From positions 62,001 to 126,000 of the forward strand of contig NZ_FOOX01000011.1 in NCBI RefSeq assembly GCF_900113335.1: a DNA stretch of 64,000 bases. Reading direction: 5' to 3'. Positions 34,983 to 44,412 of the stretch are shown here, one piece after another; position 1 is the stretch's first letter; each line of letters opens with the position of its first letter. The notes beneath the pieces were generated by a model, which had not been told where the DNA came from, searched no databases, and saw only the letters and a list, made by a program, of their open reading frames with translations. Made by a program: the position numbers and the translations under genes. The DNA is from Desulfotruncus arcticus DSM 17038 (GTDB lineage: Bacteria > Bacillota > Desulfotomaculia > Desulfotomaculales > Desulfallaceae).

Positions 34983-35969
34983 ATGGGTGATAAAAAAAGA
35001 ATACCGGAAAGTGCGGTAGATCCACGTCCAGAAAATAAACCGTTCTACATAGAGCCAAACTGCCCCAAATGCGGTGCTGAATTGGTATTGCTTGATACTT
35101 TACTATTTCCAAGCAAACCCCAAAATCAGATTTGGCATGATGAGTTTACTTGCCCGATATGCAGAGATGGTATTTATATCGATTGGCCGGAGGAAATGGA
35201 GTTGGATATTGAATTGCAAAAGCTATTTATAAGGATTGATCAAAAGAAAAAAACTTTAAATGCTAACAGGCCCCTACCGCCTGAAGTGGTTGAAAACCTG
35301 AGAGAATTTTTTCTGGTAGACTGGACTTATAACAGCAACGCCATCGAGGGCAATACCTTAACGCTGCTTGAGACTAAAGTTGTACTTGAAGGCATTACTG
35401 TTGGTGGTAAATCCTTACGTGAACACTTTGAAGTTGTAAACCATAAGGAAGCCATTTTATATGTGGAGGAACTAATATCAAACCAAGAACCTTTAACGGA
35501 ACATATCATTAAGCAACTGCATTACCTGATATTGAAGAATATTAGAGATAGGGATGCTGGGAAATACCGTGAAGTTAATGTATTTATTACCGGGAGTAAA
35601 CATGTCCCGCCAATGAATAGCCTGGTGCCGCCGCGCATGAGGGAACTTGTTGATTGGTTATATTCGGATGAGGCCGGTGATCTCCATCCCATCGAAAGAG
35701 CAGCTAGATTTCATCACGATTTTGTTAATATTCACCCCTTTGTTGATGGTAATGGAAGAACCGGCAGATTACTGATGAACTTGCTTTTAATGCAGAATGG
35801 CTACCCGGCAACAGTAATTAAAAATGCAACCAGACACGAATATTATAAAGCTTTAGAGAAAGCCAGTGTTGATAAGGATTACAACGATATTATTACTTTG
35901 GTGGCTGAAGAAGTGGAAAATTCCTTGGACATTTTTATCAAGGCTTTGGGGAAAGACAATGAGGGATAG
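34983..35969 (+). CDS. Fic-domain protein with N-terminal zinc ribbon
   Basis: 328 residues. A four-Cys zinc-ribbon-like unit comes first (CPKCGAELVL ... CPICRDG), then an inhibitory helix motif SNAIEGNTLTL that fits (S/T)xxxE(G/N), and the Fic core HPFVDGNGRTGRLLMNLLL near residue 250. Fic enzymes transfer AMP or related groups to proteins, and the inhibitory Glu normally holds them inactive. The ATG at 34983 has AAAGGTG upstream. It is followed after three bases by a recombinase gene, an unusual pairing. Confidence 0.92.
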   Translation: MGDKKRIPESAVDPRPENKPFYIEPNCPKCGAELVLLDTLLFPSKPQNQIWHDEFTCPICRDGIYIDWPEEMELDIELQKLFIRIDQKKKTLNANRPLPPEVVENLREFFLVDWTYNSNAIEGNTLTLLETKVVLEGITVGGKSLREHFEVVNHKEAILYVEELISNQEPLTEHIIKQLHYLILKNIRDRDAGKYREVNVFITGSKHVPPMNSLVPPRMRELVDWLYSDEAGDLHPIERAARFHHDFVNIHPFVDGNGRTGRLLMNLLLMQNGYPATVIKNATRHEYYKALEKASVDKDYNDIITLVAEEVENSLDIFIKALGKDNEG

Positions 35970-35972
35970 ATT

Positions 35973-36914
35973 ATGAATGATGATTATATCACATGGCTTA
36001 AAAATGAAGGTAAAAGCGAGAAAACAATAAATGAATATCCTGTGATACTCAAAAAGCTTATAAAATGGTTTGAAGAAACCGAAGGTAATAAGTTCGAACC
36101 CAACCTGGTTACTACTCTCCACATACATGAGTTCATTTCTTTTTTAGCTCAGGTTAAACATTATGAGCCGGCCTATATAAATAAAATACTGGCTTCACTT
36201 AAAACTTTTTACAAATTTGCCGTGGAAACCGGGTTAGTTATATATAACCCTATGCAAAAAATTAAAATGAAAAGAACGATGAAACAGTATGCGGCTCCTA
36301 AATGGCTGACCCAACAGGAAGCTGCTAAATTTTTTCATGCTATTGAACAAGAAAAAAACATTAAAAGAAAAAGCAGAGATATGGCAATATGCAGACTGAT
36401 GACCGGGGCTGGTTTAAGAGTCCAGGAAGTATCTAACCTTAATAGCTCTGATGTCTGCATTGAAAAACGTAGAGAAAATGTTATTGTAAGGGGCGGCAAA
36501 GACGGTAAATTTAGGATCGTGCCTTTGAATAGTGACACTGTTGAAAGCCTTAATGCTTGGTTTAAATATCGGGAATATCCTAATAATGAGCCTCTATTTT
36601 TAAGTGAACGAAATTCCCGGTTGTCGGATAGGGCTATTAGGCATATGGTTAATAAATATGCCAAGGAGGCGGGACTTGCGGATGTTTCTCCCCATACGCT
36701 AAGGCACACGTTTTGCAAAGGCCTGGCGGATCAGGGAATCCGGCTAGAACATATTGCATACCTGGCAGGTCACGAAAGTCTAGAGACTACCAGGAGGTAT
36801 ACACAGCCGGGGGAAAATGATTTGAGGAAAGCTGTTCAAACAATATCGGATTTCACCCTATCGCCTTATGATATTGAAATAATTAACCGGCACAGGAGGG
36901 ATCATAACCGGTGA
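35973..36914 (+). CDS. Tyrosine recombinase (XerC/D-like)
   Basis: 313 residues. N-terminal SAM-like DNA-binding domain (WLKNEGKSEKTINEYPVILKKLIKWF), then the catalytic domain with Arg in TGAGLRVQEVSNL, Lys in RGGKDGKFRIVPL, HTLRHTF, GHESLETTRRY with the Tyr nucleophile. All active-site residues are present. Its coupling to fic and isolated location suggest a small mobile islet or a site-specific switch (inference). No flanking att pair was identified with certainty. Confidence 0.92.
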   Translation: MNDDYITWLKNEGKSEKTINEYPVILKKLIKWFEETEGNKFEPNLVTTLHIHEFISFLAQVKHYEPAYINKILASLKTFYKFAVETGLVIYNPMQKIKMKRTMKQYAAPKWLTQQEAAKFFHAIEQEKNIKRKSRDMAICRLMTGAGLRVQEVSNLNSSDVCIEKRRENVIVRGGKDGKFRIVPLNSDTVESLNAWFKYREYPNNEPLFLSERNSRLSDRAIRHMVNKYAKEAGLADVSPHTLRHTFCKGLADQGIRLEHIAYLAGHESLETTRRYTQPGENDLRKAVQTISDFTLSPYDIEIINRHRRDHNR

Positions 36915-36949
36915 GTACCACAGACTTCTTATCTACCTTAGCGCGCGTT

Positions 36950-38178
36950 TTACACTTTCGACTTCTCGGTTAATTGCCGGTATACCTCCCGGTATGCTTG
37001 CGCAGTTTGCCTCCAGTTAAAATCTTTTGCCTTGATCAAGCTTCTGGCCCGCCTGCCCATTTTCCGCCCCAGTTCAGAATCGGCCAGCAGCTTTTCCAGT
37101 GCCGACGCAGCCCCGTCAACCTGGCCCGGTTCTACTAAAAACCCGGTTTGACCGTCCACAACCAATTCCGAAATTCCCACCGCTTTGGCAGCTACAACTG
37201 CTTTGCCGCAACTCATCGCTTCTTTTATTACATTGGGGAGGCCTTCATAATAGCTTAATAAAACAACCACCTCGCTGGCCGCATACCACCGGGCAAGCTC
37301 CTTTTGAGGCAGATTACCCGCGAATATGACCTTGTTCCATATTCCTCTTTTAATGGACAGGTCCTTTAAAGATGCTTGCTCGTTGCCTTCTCCCACAATA
37401 GCCAGAACTACCCGGGAAAATTTCCGGGCAACCCGGGCAAATGCTTCAATTAATTCATATACACCCTTTTCCCGAACGACTCTGCCCACGAAAAGAACCA
37501 TACGCTGGTCTTGACTAAAACCTAATTTCATTTTTGCCTGCGTATGGCTTATACCGGCCGTGTCGAATGTTTTATCGTCAACGCCGTTATAGATAACCTT
37601 AATCTTTAAATCAGTTAATTGCAGTTTATTAATTTCCAAGGCCAGTTCCCTGCCCACCGTTATTATTTGCCCGGTATTGGCCAGAACATATTTGGCCATC
37701 GCCTTCATTGCAGCTGATTTTTGGGCGAAAACGTTGATATCCAAACCTATGGCGGTGCATGTTGAGCGCAGATTTAATCTGCCGGCGGTTAATTGCCCGG
37801 CAAAACCCGCCGGCAGCACACCGTAGGAGTGGATCAGATTAAACCCGGCCCTGCCGTGCAAAATTTTTATAACCGGATAAGCACCCCAGTACATCAAAAG
37901 TATATTCCAGACCATAAATCGTTGCCCGGGTATACATAAATAACGGGGGTAGGTTATTTTTATTCCTTCAATACAATCCATCCACGGAACCTGCCCCTGC
38001 CTTCTCCATTTTTTTTTGAACCATAATAACGCAGGAGCATAGGGAACAGGTGCCACTACATGTATGTCTATACCCAACGCTTTTAGGTTTTGAACCAACC
38101 GGAAGGCAAAAATTCCATAATTCTGGTCGTAGCGGTTGGGAAAGGTGGGCGCCAGGAACAGAACTTTTTTTTATTCAT
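36950..38178 (-). CDS. Glycosyltransferase family 4, N-terminus separated by an A8-tract frameshift
   Basis: About 409 residues if one base is gained in the A8 run (38165-38172 on the minus strand). The natural-looking N-terminus MNKKKVLFLAPTFPNRYDQN starts at ATG 38178, but as written it runs out of frame after the A tract; the main frame (from about 38164 to 36950) has no ATG start. The C-terminal GT4 domain is complete (VLFVGRVVREKGVYELIEAF, EVVVLLSYYEGLPNVIKEAMSCGKAVVA). It is either inactivated, a sequence error, or expressed by slippage. Confidence 0.75.
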
Positions 38179-39525
38179 TTCCCCGGGCATTCCTTTTAAA
38201 ATGCCAAATTGGGCTAAAATACAGGGGATCAGCATACCTAACCAAAAAAATTTTCTGTAATGATCCGTACTGGTCAGCCCGGCAAAAACTAAAAAAACAA
38301 TCAATAGCTTGCATAAAACAGCATCGGCCCGGGTTTCGGTACGATCTCCCAACCGCCATAACCCCCCCAAAATAAGCACAAACAAAATTAATCCGGGGAT
38401 GCCCAACTCGGTTAGATTAGCCAGGTAAATATTGTGCGGGTCCCTGTTTAAACCAACCGGCCGGACAATTCCCTCGGCAGCGGGGAAATATTCCGTAAAA
38501 GCGTAAGGGAAATTATTAATACCTACCCCTTTAACCAGGTTATCTTTGGCAATTTCCAGACCCACCAGCCAAATATCAAATCTTCCGGCGGCTCTATTGG
38601 TTTGATCTGAGATTTGAGTTAAAGTTTCTGCTCGTTGAACGATAACCTGGGGAAGATGATTAAAAATCCAGGGGCTGAACAGAGCAACGGATAATATAAT
38701 TACCAATAAGCTTATTAAAAGGTGCCTCTTTAATCTCAAATGCCTGACAATCCTGGGCCCCATGACTGCCATACCGGCTATAAGCGCCGCCAATAAAGCC
38801 AGCCAGGTGCCTCTTGACCCTGATAAAAGCACAGCAAAGGTTATAATGACACAGCAACTAAAACTTAACCAACGGATTGCCGCATTTTTGCAGGAAATTA
38901 CAAAATAAGCGCCAAACAACACGCCCAGGCCAATTATTCTGGCATAAAAATTGGGGTCTAGAAGTCTGCCGGAATCTATTCTAACCATAAATTCATGCAG
39001 GTAACCGTTGTATATACCCAGGACTGAAGCAAAAAGCGCCCCCAGGAGGTAACTGCCCAAAAGCAGCTGTAATTCCTTCCTGCTATCCACCAGATTATAG
39101 CCGACAATTAACATCAGCAGCATCTGGCCTAAAGAAATCACCCTTGGCCAGCTTTGATCGGGCTGCATGGCCCAGGCAACTGACAGTAAGCACCATACCA
39201 GGTAAAGCATTAAAAGGATAAAAAATCTGTTCATTTTAAATACTTTTTTGCCGATCAGTAAGTGAGTTAAGCACCCCAAAAATGTCAATCCACCGATTAG
39301 TTTAATTAATGTAAATGAAGGGGAAAGCATGGTTAAGTTTTCCAGGGGCATATAAAAGGCCATCATGCACAGGCCAAGTAAAGGCTGCCAGATAATCAAC
39401 ACCGCCAGCAAAAAAACGGCGACAACAATTAAAGGTAAGGTAGAGTTTAAAGCCGTGCATAGAACGGCTAAAAGTGCCAATAAAGCCAGCAAGCCCAACC
39501 AATATTCATACACGCTTCTCTTCAT
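38083..39525 (-). CDS. O-antigen ligase/polymerase-like membrane protein
   Basis: About 480 residues with many transmembrane helices and the Wzy_C-type loop GVGINNFPYAFTEYFPAAEGIVRPVGLNRDPHNIYLANLTELGIPGLILF. The family-like sequence ends near ILAQFGILKGMPGE; the last ~31 residues read into the next glycosyltransferase gene in the wrong frame because no stop precedes its ATG. CAGGAG precedes the ATG at 39525. Role: polymerisation or transfer of surface glycan. Confidence 0.85.
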   Translation of the reverse strand: MKRSVYEYWLGLLALLALLAVLCTALNSTLPLIVVAVFLLAVLIIWQPLLGLCMMAFYMPLENLTMLSPSFTLIKLIGGLTFLGCLTHLLIGKKVFKMNRFFILLMLYLVWCLLSVAWAMQPDQSWPRVISLGQMLLMLIVGYNLVDSRKELQLLLGSYLLGALFASVLGIYNGYLHEFMVRIDSGRLLDPNFYARIIGLGVLFGAYFVISCKNAAIRWLSFSCCVIITFAVLLSGSRGTWLALLAALIAGMAVMGPRIVRHLRLKRHLLISLLVIILSVALFSPWIFNHLPQVIVQRAETLTQISDQTNRAAGRFDIWLVGLEIAKDNLVKGVGINNFPYAFTEYFPAAEGIVRPVGLNRDPHNIYLANLTELGIPGLILFVLILGGLWRLGDRTETRADAVLCKLLIVFLVFAGLTSTDHYRKFFWLGMLIPCILAQFGILKGMPGEMNKKKFCSWRPPFPTATTRIMEFLPSGWFKT

Positions 39526-39735
39526 GCCCACAACTCCTGACGGTCTCTGGCGATCCACGTTATTTCACACTATATTACGCTCTTTGCAATCAAACGGTCA
39601 CTGCCATAACCCCGGCAAGTTACATTATTTTCCGCCTGCCGGAGAACAAAACCCCCTGTGCAACGGCAACTAATAAGCAGTTCCGGCATATTTTAAACAA
39701 AATTACTTCGTTACCGAAAGGGAAAGGGTATAAAG

Positions 39736-40704
39736 ATGTTGCTGATTGTTACACTGGGTTACCCTAAAAGAGATCATTTAAAGCAGCATACTTGGAATAA
39801 ATATAATAGGTGCGGGCTGCAGATAATTAATTGGGAAACGGGGGCAACGGTAAAAGAAGCTGCCTATAGATCACCCGACGATAGAATAGCTCCCAACGGC
39901 AGTATCCAATTCGGGGCCGGTTCGCTATATCAACAAAATTTTTATGTACCTTCCCGCACCGAGATACTTGTTTACAGCCTCCCTGAGCTTAATAGGCAAA
40001 AAATTTATAGCCATCCCACTTTTAACGACATACATCACGTCACTGTACGAAACGATTTAATTTATATTTGCAATACCGGGCTGGAGATAATCCAAATAAT
40101 GAATTTACAAGAGGATTTGCTGGCAGAACATAATGTGGGGATAAGCAACACCTGGGAACGTTTCAGCAGGCATATTGATTACCGGCTGGTCCCCACCACC
40201 AAGCCCCACGAAATTCATGCCAATTTTATATTTTTTTTAGAGGAAGAATTATGGTGCACCCGTTTTCTCCCAGGGGATGCTGTTTGTCTAACTGCTACTC
40301 ACCCCAAAATCGATTTGAAGATAGGCAGTGGCGGCCCGCATGACGGGTTGGTGCGAGGTGATTTTATCTACTTTACTCTGACCGACGGTTACATCGTAAT
40401 AGTTAATAAACACAATTATAAAGTGGAAGAGGTTGTAGATTTAAATAAAATCAGCAATTATAAAGTGCTGCTGGGATGGTGCCGGGGCATAGAAGTGATC
40501 GGCAGTAGAGCCTATGTTGGTTTTTCCGCCTTAAGATCATCTATCTACCGGGAATATGGACTATGGATAAAGCACGGAAAAAAACCCCTTTACAGCAGAG
40601 TTGCCGAATATGACCTGAATACCAAAACGCTAATTAAGGAACTGCCCATAGCTCAGGATACCGGCGCAGCAATTTTTACCATTAGATGCCTATCTTTGAC
40701 TTAA
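39736..40704 (+). CDS. Uncharacterised beta-propeller-like protein
   Basis: 322 residues with no signal peptide. Repeated short beta segments (SIQFGAGSLYQQNFYVPSRTEILVYSLPEL, HHVTVRNDLIYICNTGLEIIQIMNL, HDGLVRGDFIYFTLTDGYIVIVNKHNYKVEEVVDL) suggest a beta-propeller. Conserved-looking HEIHANFIFF and GGPHDG could form a site. AAAGGG precedes the ATG. It sits just before a UDP-sugar dehydrogenase gene. I do not recognise the family. Confidence 0.65.
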   Translation: MLLIVTLGYPKRDHLKQHTWNKYNRCGLQIINWETGATVKEAAYRSPDDRIAPNGSIQFGAGSLYQQNFYVPSRTEILVYSLPELNRQKIYSHPTFNDIHHVTVRNDLIYICNTGLEIIQIMNLQEDLLAEHNVGISNTWERFSRHIDYRLVPTTKPHEIHANFIFFLEEELWCTRFLPGDAVCLTATHPKIDLKIGSGGPHDGLVRGDFIYFTLTDGYIVIVNKHNYKVEEVVDLNKISNYKVLLGWCRGIEVIGSRAYVGFSALRSSIYREYGLWIKHGKKPLYSRVAEYDLNTKTLIKELPIAQDTGAAIFTIRCLSLT

Positions 40705-40755
40705 TTATTTTGTAGATTTTGTAGCACTTTAATTTACTTTTCATAAATTTATACT

Positions 40756-42021
40756 ATGGAAAAGATTTGTGTTATCGGATTGGGTTATATAGGATTACCC
40801 CTGGCCGGCCTTTTAGCTAATAACGGCTTTAATGTCCATGGTGTGGATAATAACGTAAAAATTGTAGCAACCATCAACAACGGCGGTCCTCATATTCAAG
40901 AATCCGGGCTGGATATCCTTGTTAAAACAGCAATTCAAAATGGCCATCTGGTGGCCGCTTTGCAGCCTGTGCCCGCTGATGTCTTTATTATTGCCGTGCC
41001 CAGTTTAATCACAGAAAAACATTTACCTGATCTAAAACATATTCAGGAGGCTATCCACTCCATCGCACCTCACCTGACTCCGGGCAACCTGATTATTCTG
41101 GAAACAACGGTTCCCGTCGGCACAACCGAAAAAATTGCCGGCTGGATCAGTGAATTACGCCGCGACCTTTATCTTTCACAACTGCCTGCGCCCGCTGCTC
41201 CGCTGCCCGGTGCCACCGAAAAGCAAATTTTTCTGGCACATTGCCCGGAACGCGTTTTGCCGGGCCAAATATTAAAAGAATTAATGGAAAATGACCGTAT
41301 TATCGGAGGTATTAATCAGCTTTCCGGGGAAAAAGCCCGGGCATTTTATCAAAAATTTGTCAGTGGCGGTTTATTGTTGACCGATGCGCGCACGGCGGAG
41401 TTAACCAAATTAGCCGAAAATTCCTTCCGCGATGTCAATATCGCCCTGGCCAACGAGCTGTCTTATATTTGTGATAAATTTGGCATTAACGTTTGGGAAC
41501 TGATAAAATTAGCCAACCGCCATCCCCGGGTAAACATCCACCAACCCGGTCCCGGCGTAGGCGGACACTGTATCACCAAAGATCCCTGGTTCATTATTGA
41601 TGCAGCGCCGGACGAGTCAAAAATTATCCGCGCCGCCCGTGAGATAAATGACAATAGGACCAATTACGTCGCAGCCAGAGTTAAAGAAAAGGCAGCTTGT
41701 TTTAAAAATCCGGTAATTGCCTGCCTGGGGCTCAGCTATAAAGCCAACACAGGCGACTTGCGCGAAAGCCCGGCACTAAGAATTGTTCAACAATTGATTC
41801 AAGAAACAGTGGGGCAATTTTTGATTGTCGAGCCGCATCTTAAGACGCTGCCGGAATGCCTGACCCAATTAAACAGCGTTCAATTGGTTAACTTACAAGA
41901 AGCTTTGCCGCAGGCAGATTTAGTAATTCTGCTGGTTAATCATAACGCCTTCCAAAACATTGATCATAAGCTGTTAAAAAATAAAGTTGTAATCGACACA
42001 AGGGGCACATGGCGCCAATAA
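40756..42021 (+). CDS. wecC: UDP-N-acetyl-D-mannosaminuronate-type dehydrogenase
   Basis: 421-residue NAD-dependent nucleotide-sugar dehydrogenase that oxidises a C6 hydroxyl to the uronic acid. The Rossmann motif is ICVIGLGYIGLPLAGLLA and the catalytic Cys is in GPGVGGHCITKDPWFI near residue 265, the form typical of WecC-like enzymes rather than UDP-glucose dehydrogenase. The C-terminal LSYKANTGDLRESPA block is conserved. It supplies an acidic sugar, which fits the heparinase-like lyase in the region. No clear ribosome site precedes the ATG. Confidence 0.9.
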   Translation: MEKICVIGLGYIGLPLAGLLANNGFNVHGVDNNVKIVATINNGGPHIQESGLDILVKTAIQNGHLVAALQPVPADVFIIAVPSLITEKHLPDLKHIQEAIHSIAPHLTPGNLIILETTVPVGTTEKIAGWISELRRDLYLSQLPAPAAPLPGATEKQIFLAHCPERVLPGQILKELMENDRIIGGINQLSGEKARAFYQKFVSGGLLLTDARTAELTKLAENSFRDVNIALANELSYICDKFGINVWELIKLANRHPRVNIHQPGPGVGGHCITKDPWFIIDAAPDESKIIRAAREINDNRTNYVAARVKEKAACFKNPVIACLGLSYKANTGDLRESPALRIVQQLIQETVGQFLIVEPHLKTLPECLTQLNSVQLVNLQEALPQADLVILLVNHNAFQNIDHKLLKNKVVIDTRGTWRQ

Positions 42022-42057
42022 AGAAGACTTGGTTCAGGTGGGGTTTTGACCCATACG

Positions 42058-42221
42058 TTGGGGACATTCCTCGACCTAAAAGTTTGACCCATAAGCAGAG
42101 GTGTGTCCCCTGACCGATAAACCTTAGTCGCACTTATTTCGAGTTTATCGCCGCTTAACTCCATTAGTTGGGGACATTCCTGTCCCCAGAGAAATACCCA
42201 AGCTTCAGCAGGTGTGTCCCC
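42058..42221. repeat. Interspersed GGGGACATTCCT / AGGTGTGTCCCC repeat, copies B and C
   Basis: Two head-to-tail copies of the repeat: TTGGGGACATTCCT at 42058 and 42168, AGGTGTGTCCCC at 42099 and 42210, and GTCCCCTGACCGATAA (42105-42120) identical to 865-880. They fill most of the 302-base gap between the dehydrogenase and the next glycosyltransferase; the gap has no gene. Confidence 0.75.
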
Positions 42222-42323
42222 TTTCCTTATGCGAGGTGGGAGTCTTAGCGGCGGTTAACGAGATCAATTGACGGATAAACGGTAGGGGCACGGCATACCG
42301 TGCCCTTACAGGGGGTAGTTTTG

Positions 42324-43553
42324 GTGAAAGAAATATGGTTTATCAACCAGTATGCCGTTACCCCGGATCTGCCTGGAGGAACGCGTCATTATGATTTTGC
42401 CGTGGAATTAGTTAAAAGCGGGCTGGCCGTACGTATTTTCGCCAGTAATGTTAATTTGGCCACACGCAAATATGAGCGTGATTTAGCAGACAGGCTATGG
42501 TTGGAACAGCCAGTGGAAGGTATATTTTTTGAGTGGGTCAAAACAAGCCTTCACCGGCGCAATGACTGGCGCCGGGTCCTGGGTATGTTCAATTTCAGCT
42601 GGAATGTTTACCGGGCCGGGTTAAAACAAGGGGTTGCACCGGATGTAATTATTGGCTCGTCGCCGCATCCGTTTGCCGCGCTGGCAGGGTGCTATTTAGC
42701 CCGCCGGCTGGGCTGCCGGTTTATACTGGAAGTGCGCGATCTGTGGCCCCAGGCACTGATCGATATGCGGGGACTTGCCGATAAACACCCGCTGGTATGG
42801 CTGATGCGGCGGGTGGAGCAGCAGCTCTATCTTCATGCCGATCAGGTTATCGTACTGGCCCGGGGCTCTATTCCCTACCTAAAAGAAAAAGGCGTTGCCG
42901 AACAACGCATCACTCATATTCCCAATGGTGTGTATCCAGGGCATTGCGCCCCCCGGACAACACGCGAACAAACCAGGAATTTATTCAATTTTAACCGGTT
43001 TACCATCGTTTATACCGGTGCGCACGGCCCGGCCAACGCGCTAAATGTAATCATGGAAGCCGCCGGCGAGTTAAATGGAGAACCGGATTGCGAATTCATT
43101 TTAATCGGGGATGGACCCGTAAAACCTGATCTCCAGGCGCAAGCCCGTAAATTAGAGCTAAAAAACCTGAGATTTTTAGACCCCGTTCCCAAGAGTAAAA
43201 TTCCGGACTTACTGCACGCGGCGGATGCGGGAATTATAACTCTGAAGGATGCCCCGGCTTTTTATGAAGCGGTAAGCCCGAATAAACTTTTTGATTACCT
43301 GGCGGCCGGTTTGCCGGTTCTATGCACTGCGCCCGGTGACGTGGCCCAAATGGTAAAGCGGTATGGGTGCGGTTTAATCTCGCCTCCTGAAAACGGCAAG
43401 GCACTGGCGGAACAGGTGCGCACACTGGCGGCGCTCACTGCCGAGCAACGCGCGCTGATGAGTGCGCGGGAGCGGAGGTTGGCACTCGAACATTTCAGCA
43501 TACCCAAGCTGGCCCTAAAACTACTCCAAATCATCAATGACAACGACCAATAG
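42324..43553 (+). CDS. Glycosyltransferase family 4 (WbuB-like)
   Basis: About 409 residues. N-terminal domain IWFINQYAVTPDLPGGTRHYDFAVELVKSG, then EVRDLWPQALIDMRGL, and the GT4 C-terminal signature with VSPNKLFDYLAAGLPVLCTAPGDVAQMV near residue 325. Such enzymes add a sugar (often GlcNAc, FucNAc or ManNAcA) to a lipid-linked oligosaccharide. The GTG at 42324 has GGGGG eight bases upstream; TTG 42321 is possible. Confidence 0.92.
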   Translation: MKEIWFINQYAVTPDLPGGTRHYDFAVELVKSGLAVRIFASNVNLATRKYERDLADRLWLEQPVEGIFFEWVKTSLHRRNDWRRVLGMFNFSWNVYRAGLKQGVAPDVIIGSSPHPFAALAGCYLARRLGCRFILEVRDLWPQALIDMRGLADKHPLVWLMRRVEQQLYLHADQVIVLARGSIPYLKEKGVAEQRITHIPNGVYPGHCAPRTTREQTRNLFNFNRFTIVYTGAHGPANALNVIMEAAGELNGEPDCEFILIGDGPVKPDLQAQARKLELKNLRFLDPVPKSKIPDLLHAADAGIITLKDAPAFYEAVSPNKLFDYLAAGLPVLCTAPGDVAQMVKRYGCGLISPPENGKALAEQVRTLAALTAEQRALMSARERRLALEHFSIPKLALKLLQIINDNDQ

Positions 43554-43681
43554 GGATATTGCAGCTGCTCTGCCCATTCTAAAAACGCTTCATATTTCGA
43601 TTATCTTGTGTGAAATATTTGACAGAAGCATATAGTTAAGTTATATTATGATAAATAAGATAAGGTAAGAAGGTGTAAGCA

Positions 43682-43951
43682 ATGTACGTTATAAAAATCT
43701 CCTCCAGGGGACAGATAGTAATTCCGGCGGAAGCAAGAAATAGTCTTAATCTAAAAGAAGGAGATACACTGTCTGCCTATATCGAAGACGAAAAAATTGT
43801 GCTGAAGACCAAGCAAGCACGGATTACAAAAGGAATAGTAGATCAGACTTTCGGTTTACTATCTGATTTGGATTATGATTTAAAAAAGTATGTCAATGAA
43901 CTGCGCAAGGATTCCGGAAGAAGGTTGGATACCCATGAAAGTGGTTGTTGA
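43682..43951 (+). CDS. vapB: AbrB/SpoVT-type antitoxin (VapB)
   Basis: 89 residues. The swapped-hairpin DNA-binding fold is clear in VIKISSRGQIVIPAEARNSLNLKEGDTLSAYIEDEKIVL. The C-terminal helix would wrap the toxin. AGAAGG precedes the ATG. Overlaps the PIN-domain gene that follows, forming a type II toxin-antitoxin operon, probably self-repressed. Confidence 0.92.
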   Translation: MYVIKISSRGQIVIPAEARNSLNLKEGDTLSAYIEDEKIVLKTKQARITKGIVDQTFGLLSDLDYDLKKYVNELRKDSGRRLDTHESGC

Positions 43952-44339
43952 CACTAATATAGTTATAGATCATTTAAAAGGTTTGCCCGAGGCGCGAGAG
44001 CAACTGAAAAACATTGAAAATGGGGTATTTGAAGGATTAGTTTCCACAATTACAATAATGGAACTGCTTTCAGCACCGAAAATTTCCGAAAAACGTTATG
44101 AGGCAATTAGAAATCTACTTGAAATATTTGAACATGTATCTGTTAACAAAAAAATAGCAGTTACCGCGGGTAAATTCTTATCAATGTATCGCGCTTCACA
44201 TGGTCTTGACCCGATGGATGCCCTTATTGCAGCAACAGCCTATGTTAACGAAGCAGTATTATTTACTTTAAATACAAGGCACTTCAGATTTATTGAAGGG
44301 CTGGTTCATATAAATCCATATCTAATAAATGCTGAATAG
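43935..44339 (+). CDS. vapC: PIN-domain ribonuclease toxin (VapC)
   Basis: 134 residues starting MKVVVDTNIVIDHLKG. The PIN acidic residues are present: Asp in VVDTN, Glu in TIMELLSAP, Asp in GLDPMDALIAATA and a later LNTRHF block. It should cut RNA when freed from VapB. The ATG at 43935 lies within the end of vapB, so translation is coupled. Confidence 0.93.
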   Translation: MKVVVDTNIVIDHLKGLPEAREQLKNIENGVFEGLVSTITIMELLSAPKISEKRYEAIRNLLEIFEHVSVNKKIAVTAGKFLSMYRASHGLDPMDALIAATAYVNEAVLFTLNTRHFRFIEGLVHINPYLINAE

Positions 44340-44379
44340 CAACTAATGAAATTATTTTACGCCTTCAAGGAAAATTATA

Positions 44380-44412
44380 AAAACCCGGGGCTATTAAAAC
44401 CCCGGGTTTTTA
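44380..44412. terminator. Bidirectional terminator between convergent genes
   Basis: AAAACCCGGGG and CCCCGGGTTTT pair perfectly around eight bases, with A and T runs on either side, serving vapC (plus) and the beta-helix gene (minus). Confidence 0.9.

Noticed and set aside
39526-39735. Cyclic-di-GMP (GEMM) riboswitch in the divergent region before the polymerase gene
   Set aside because: A GCACAGGG-like stretch is present on the minus strand, but the conserved aptamer core and tetraloop receptor pattern are missing.
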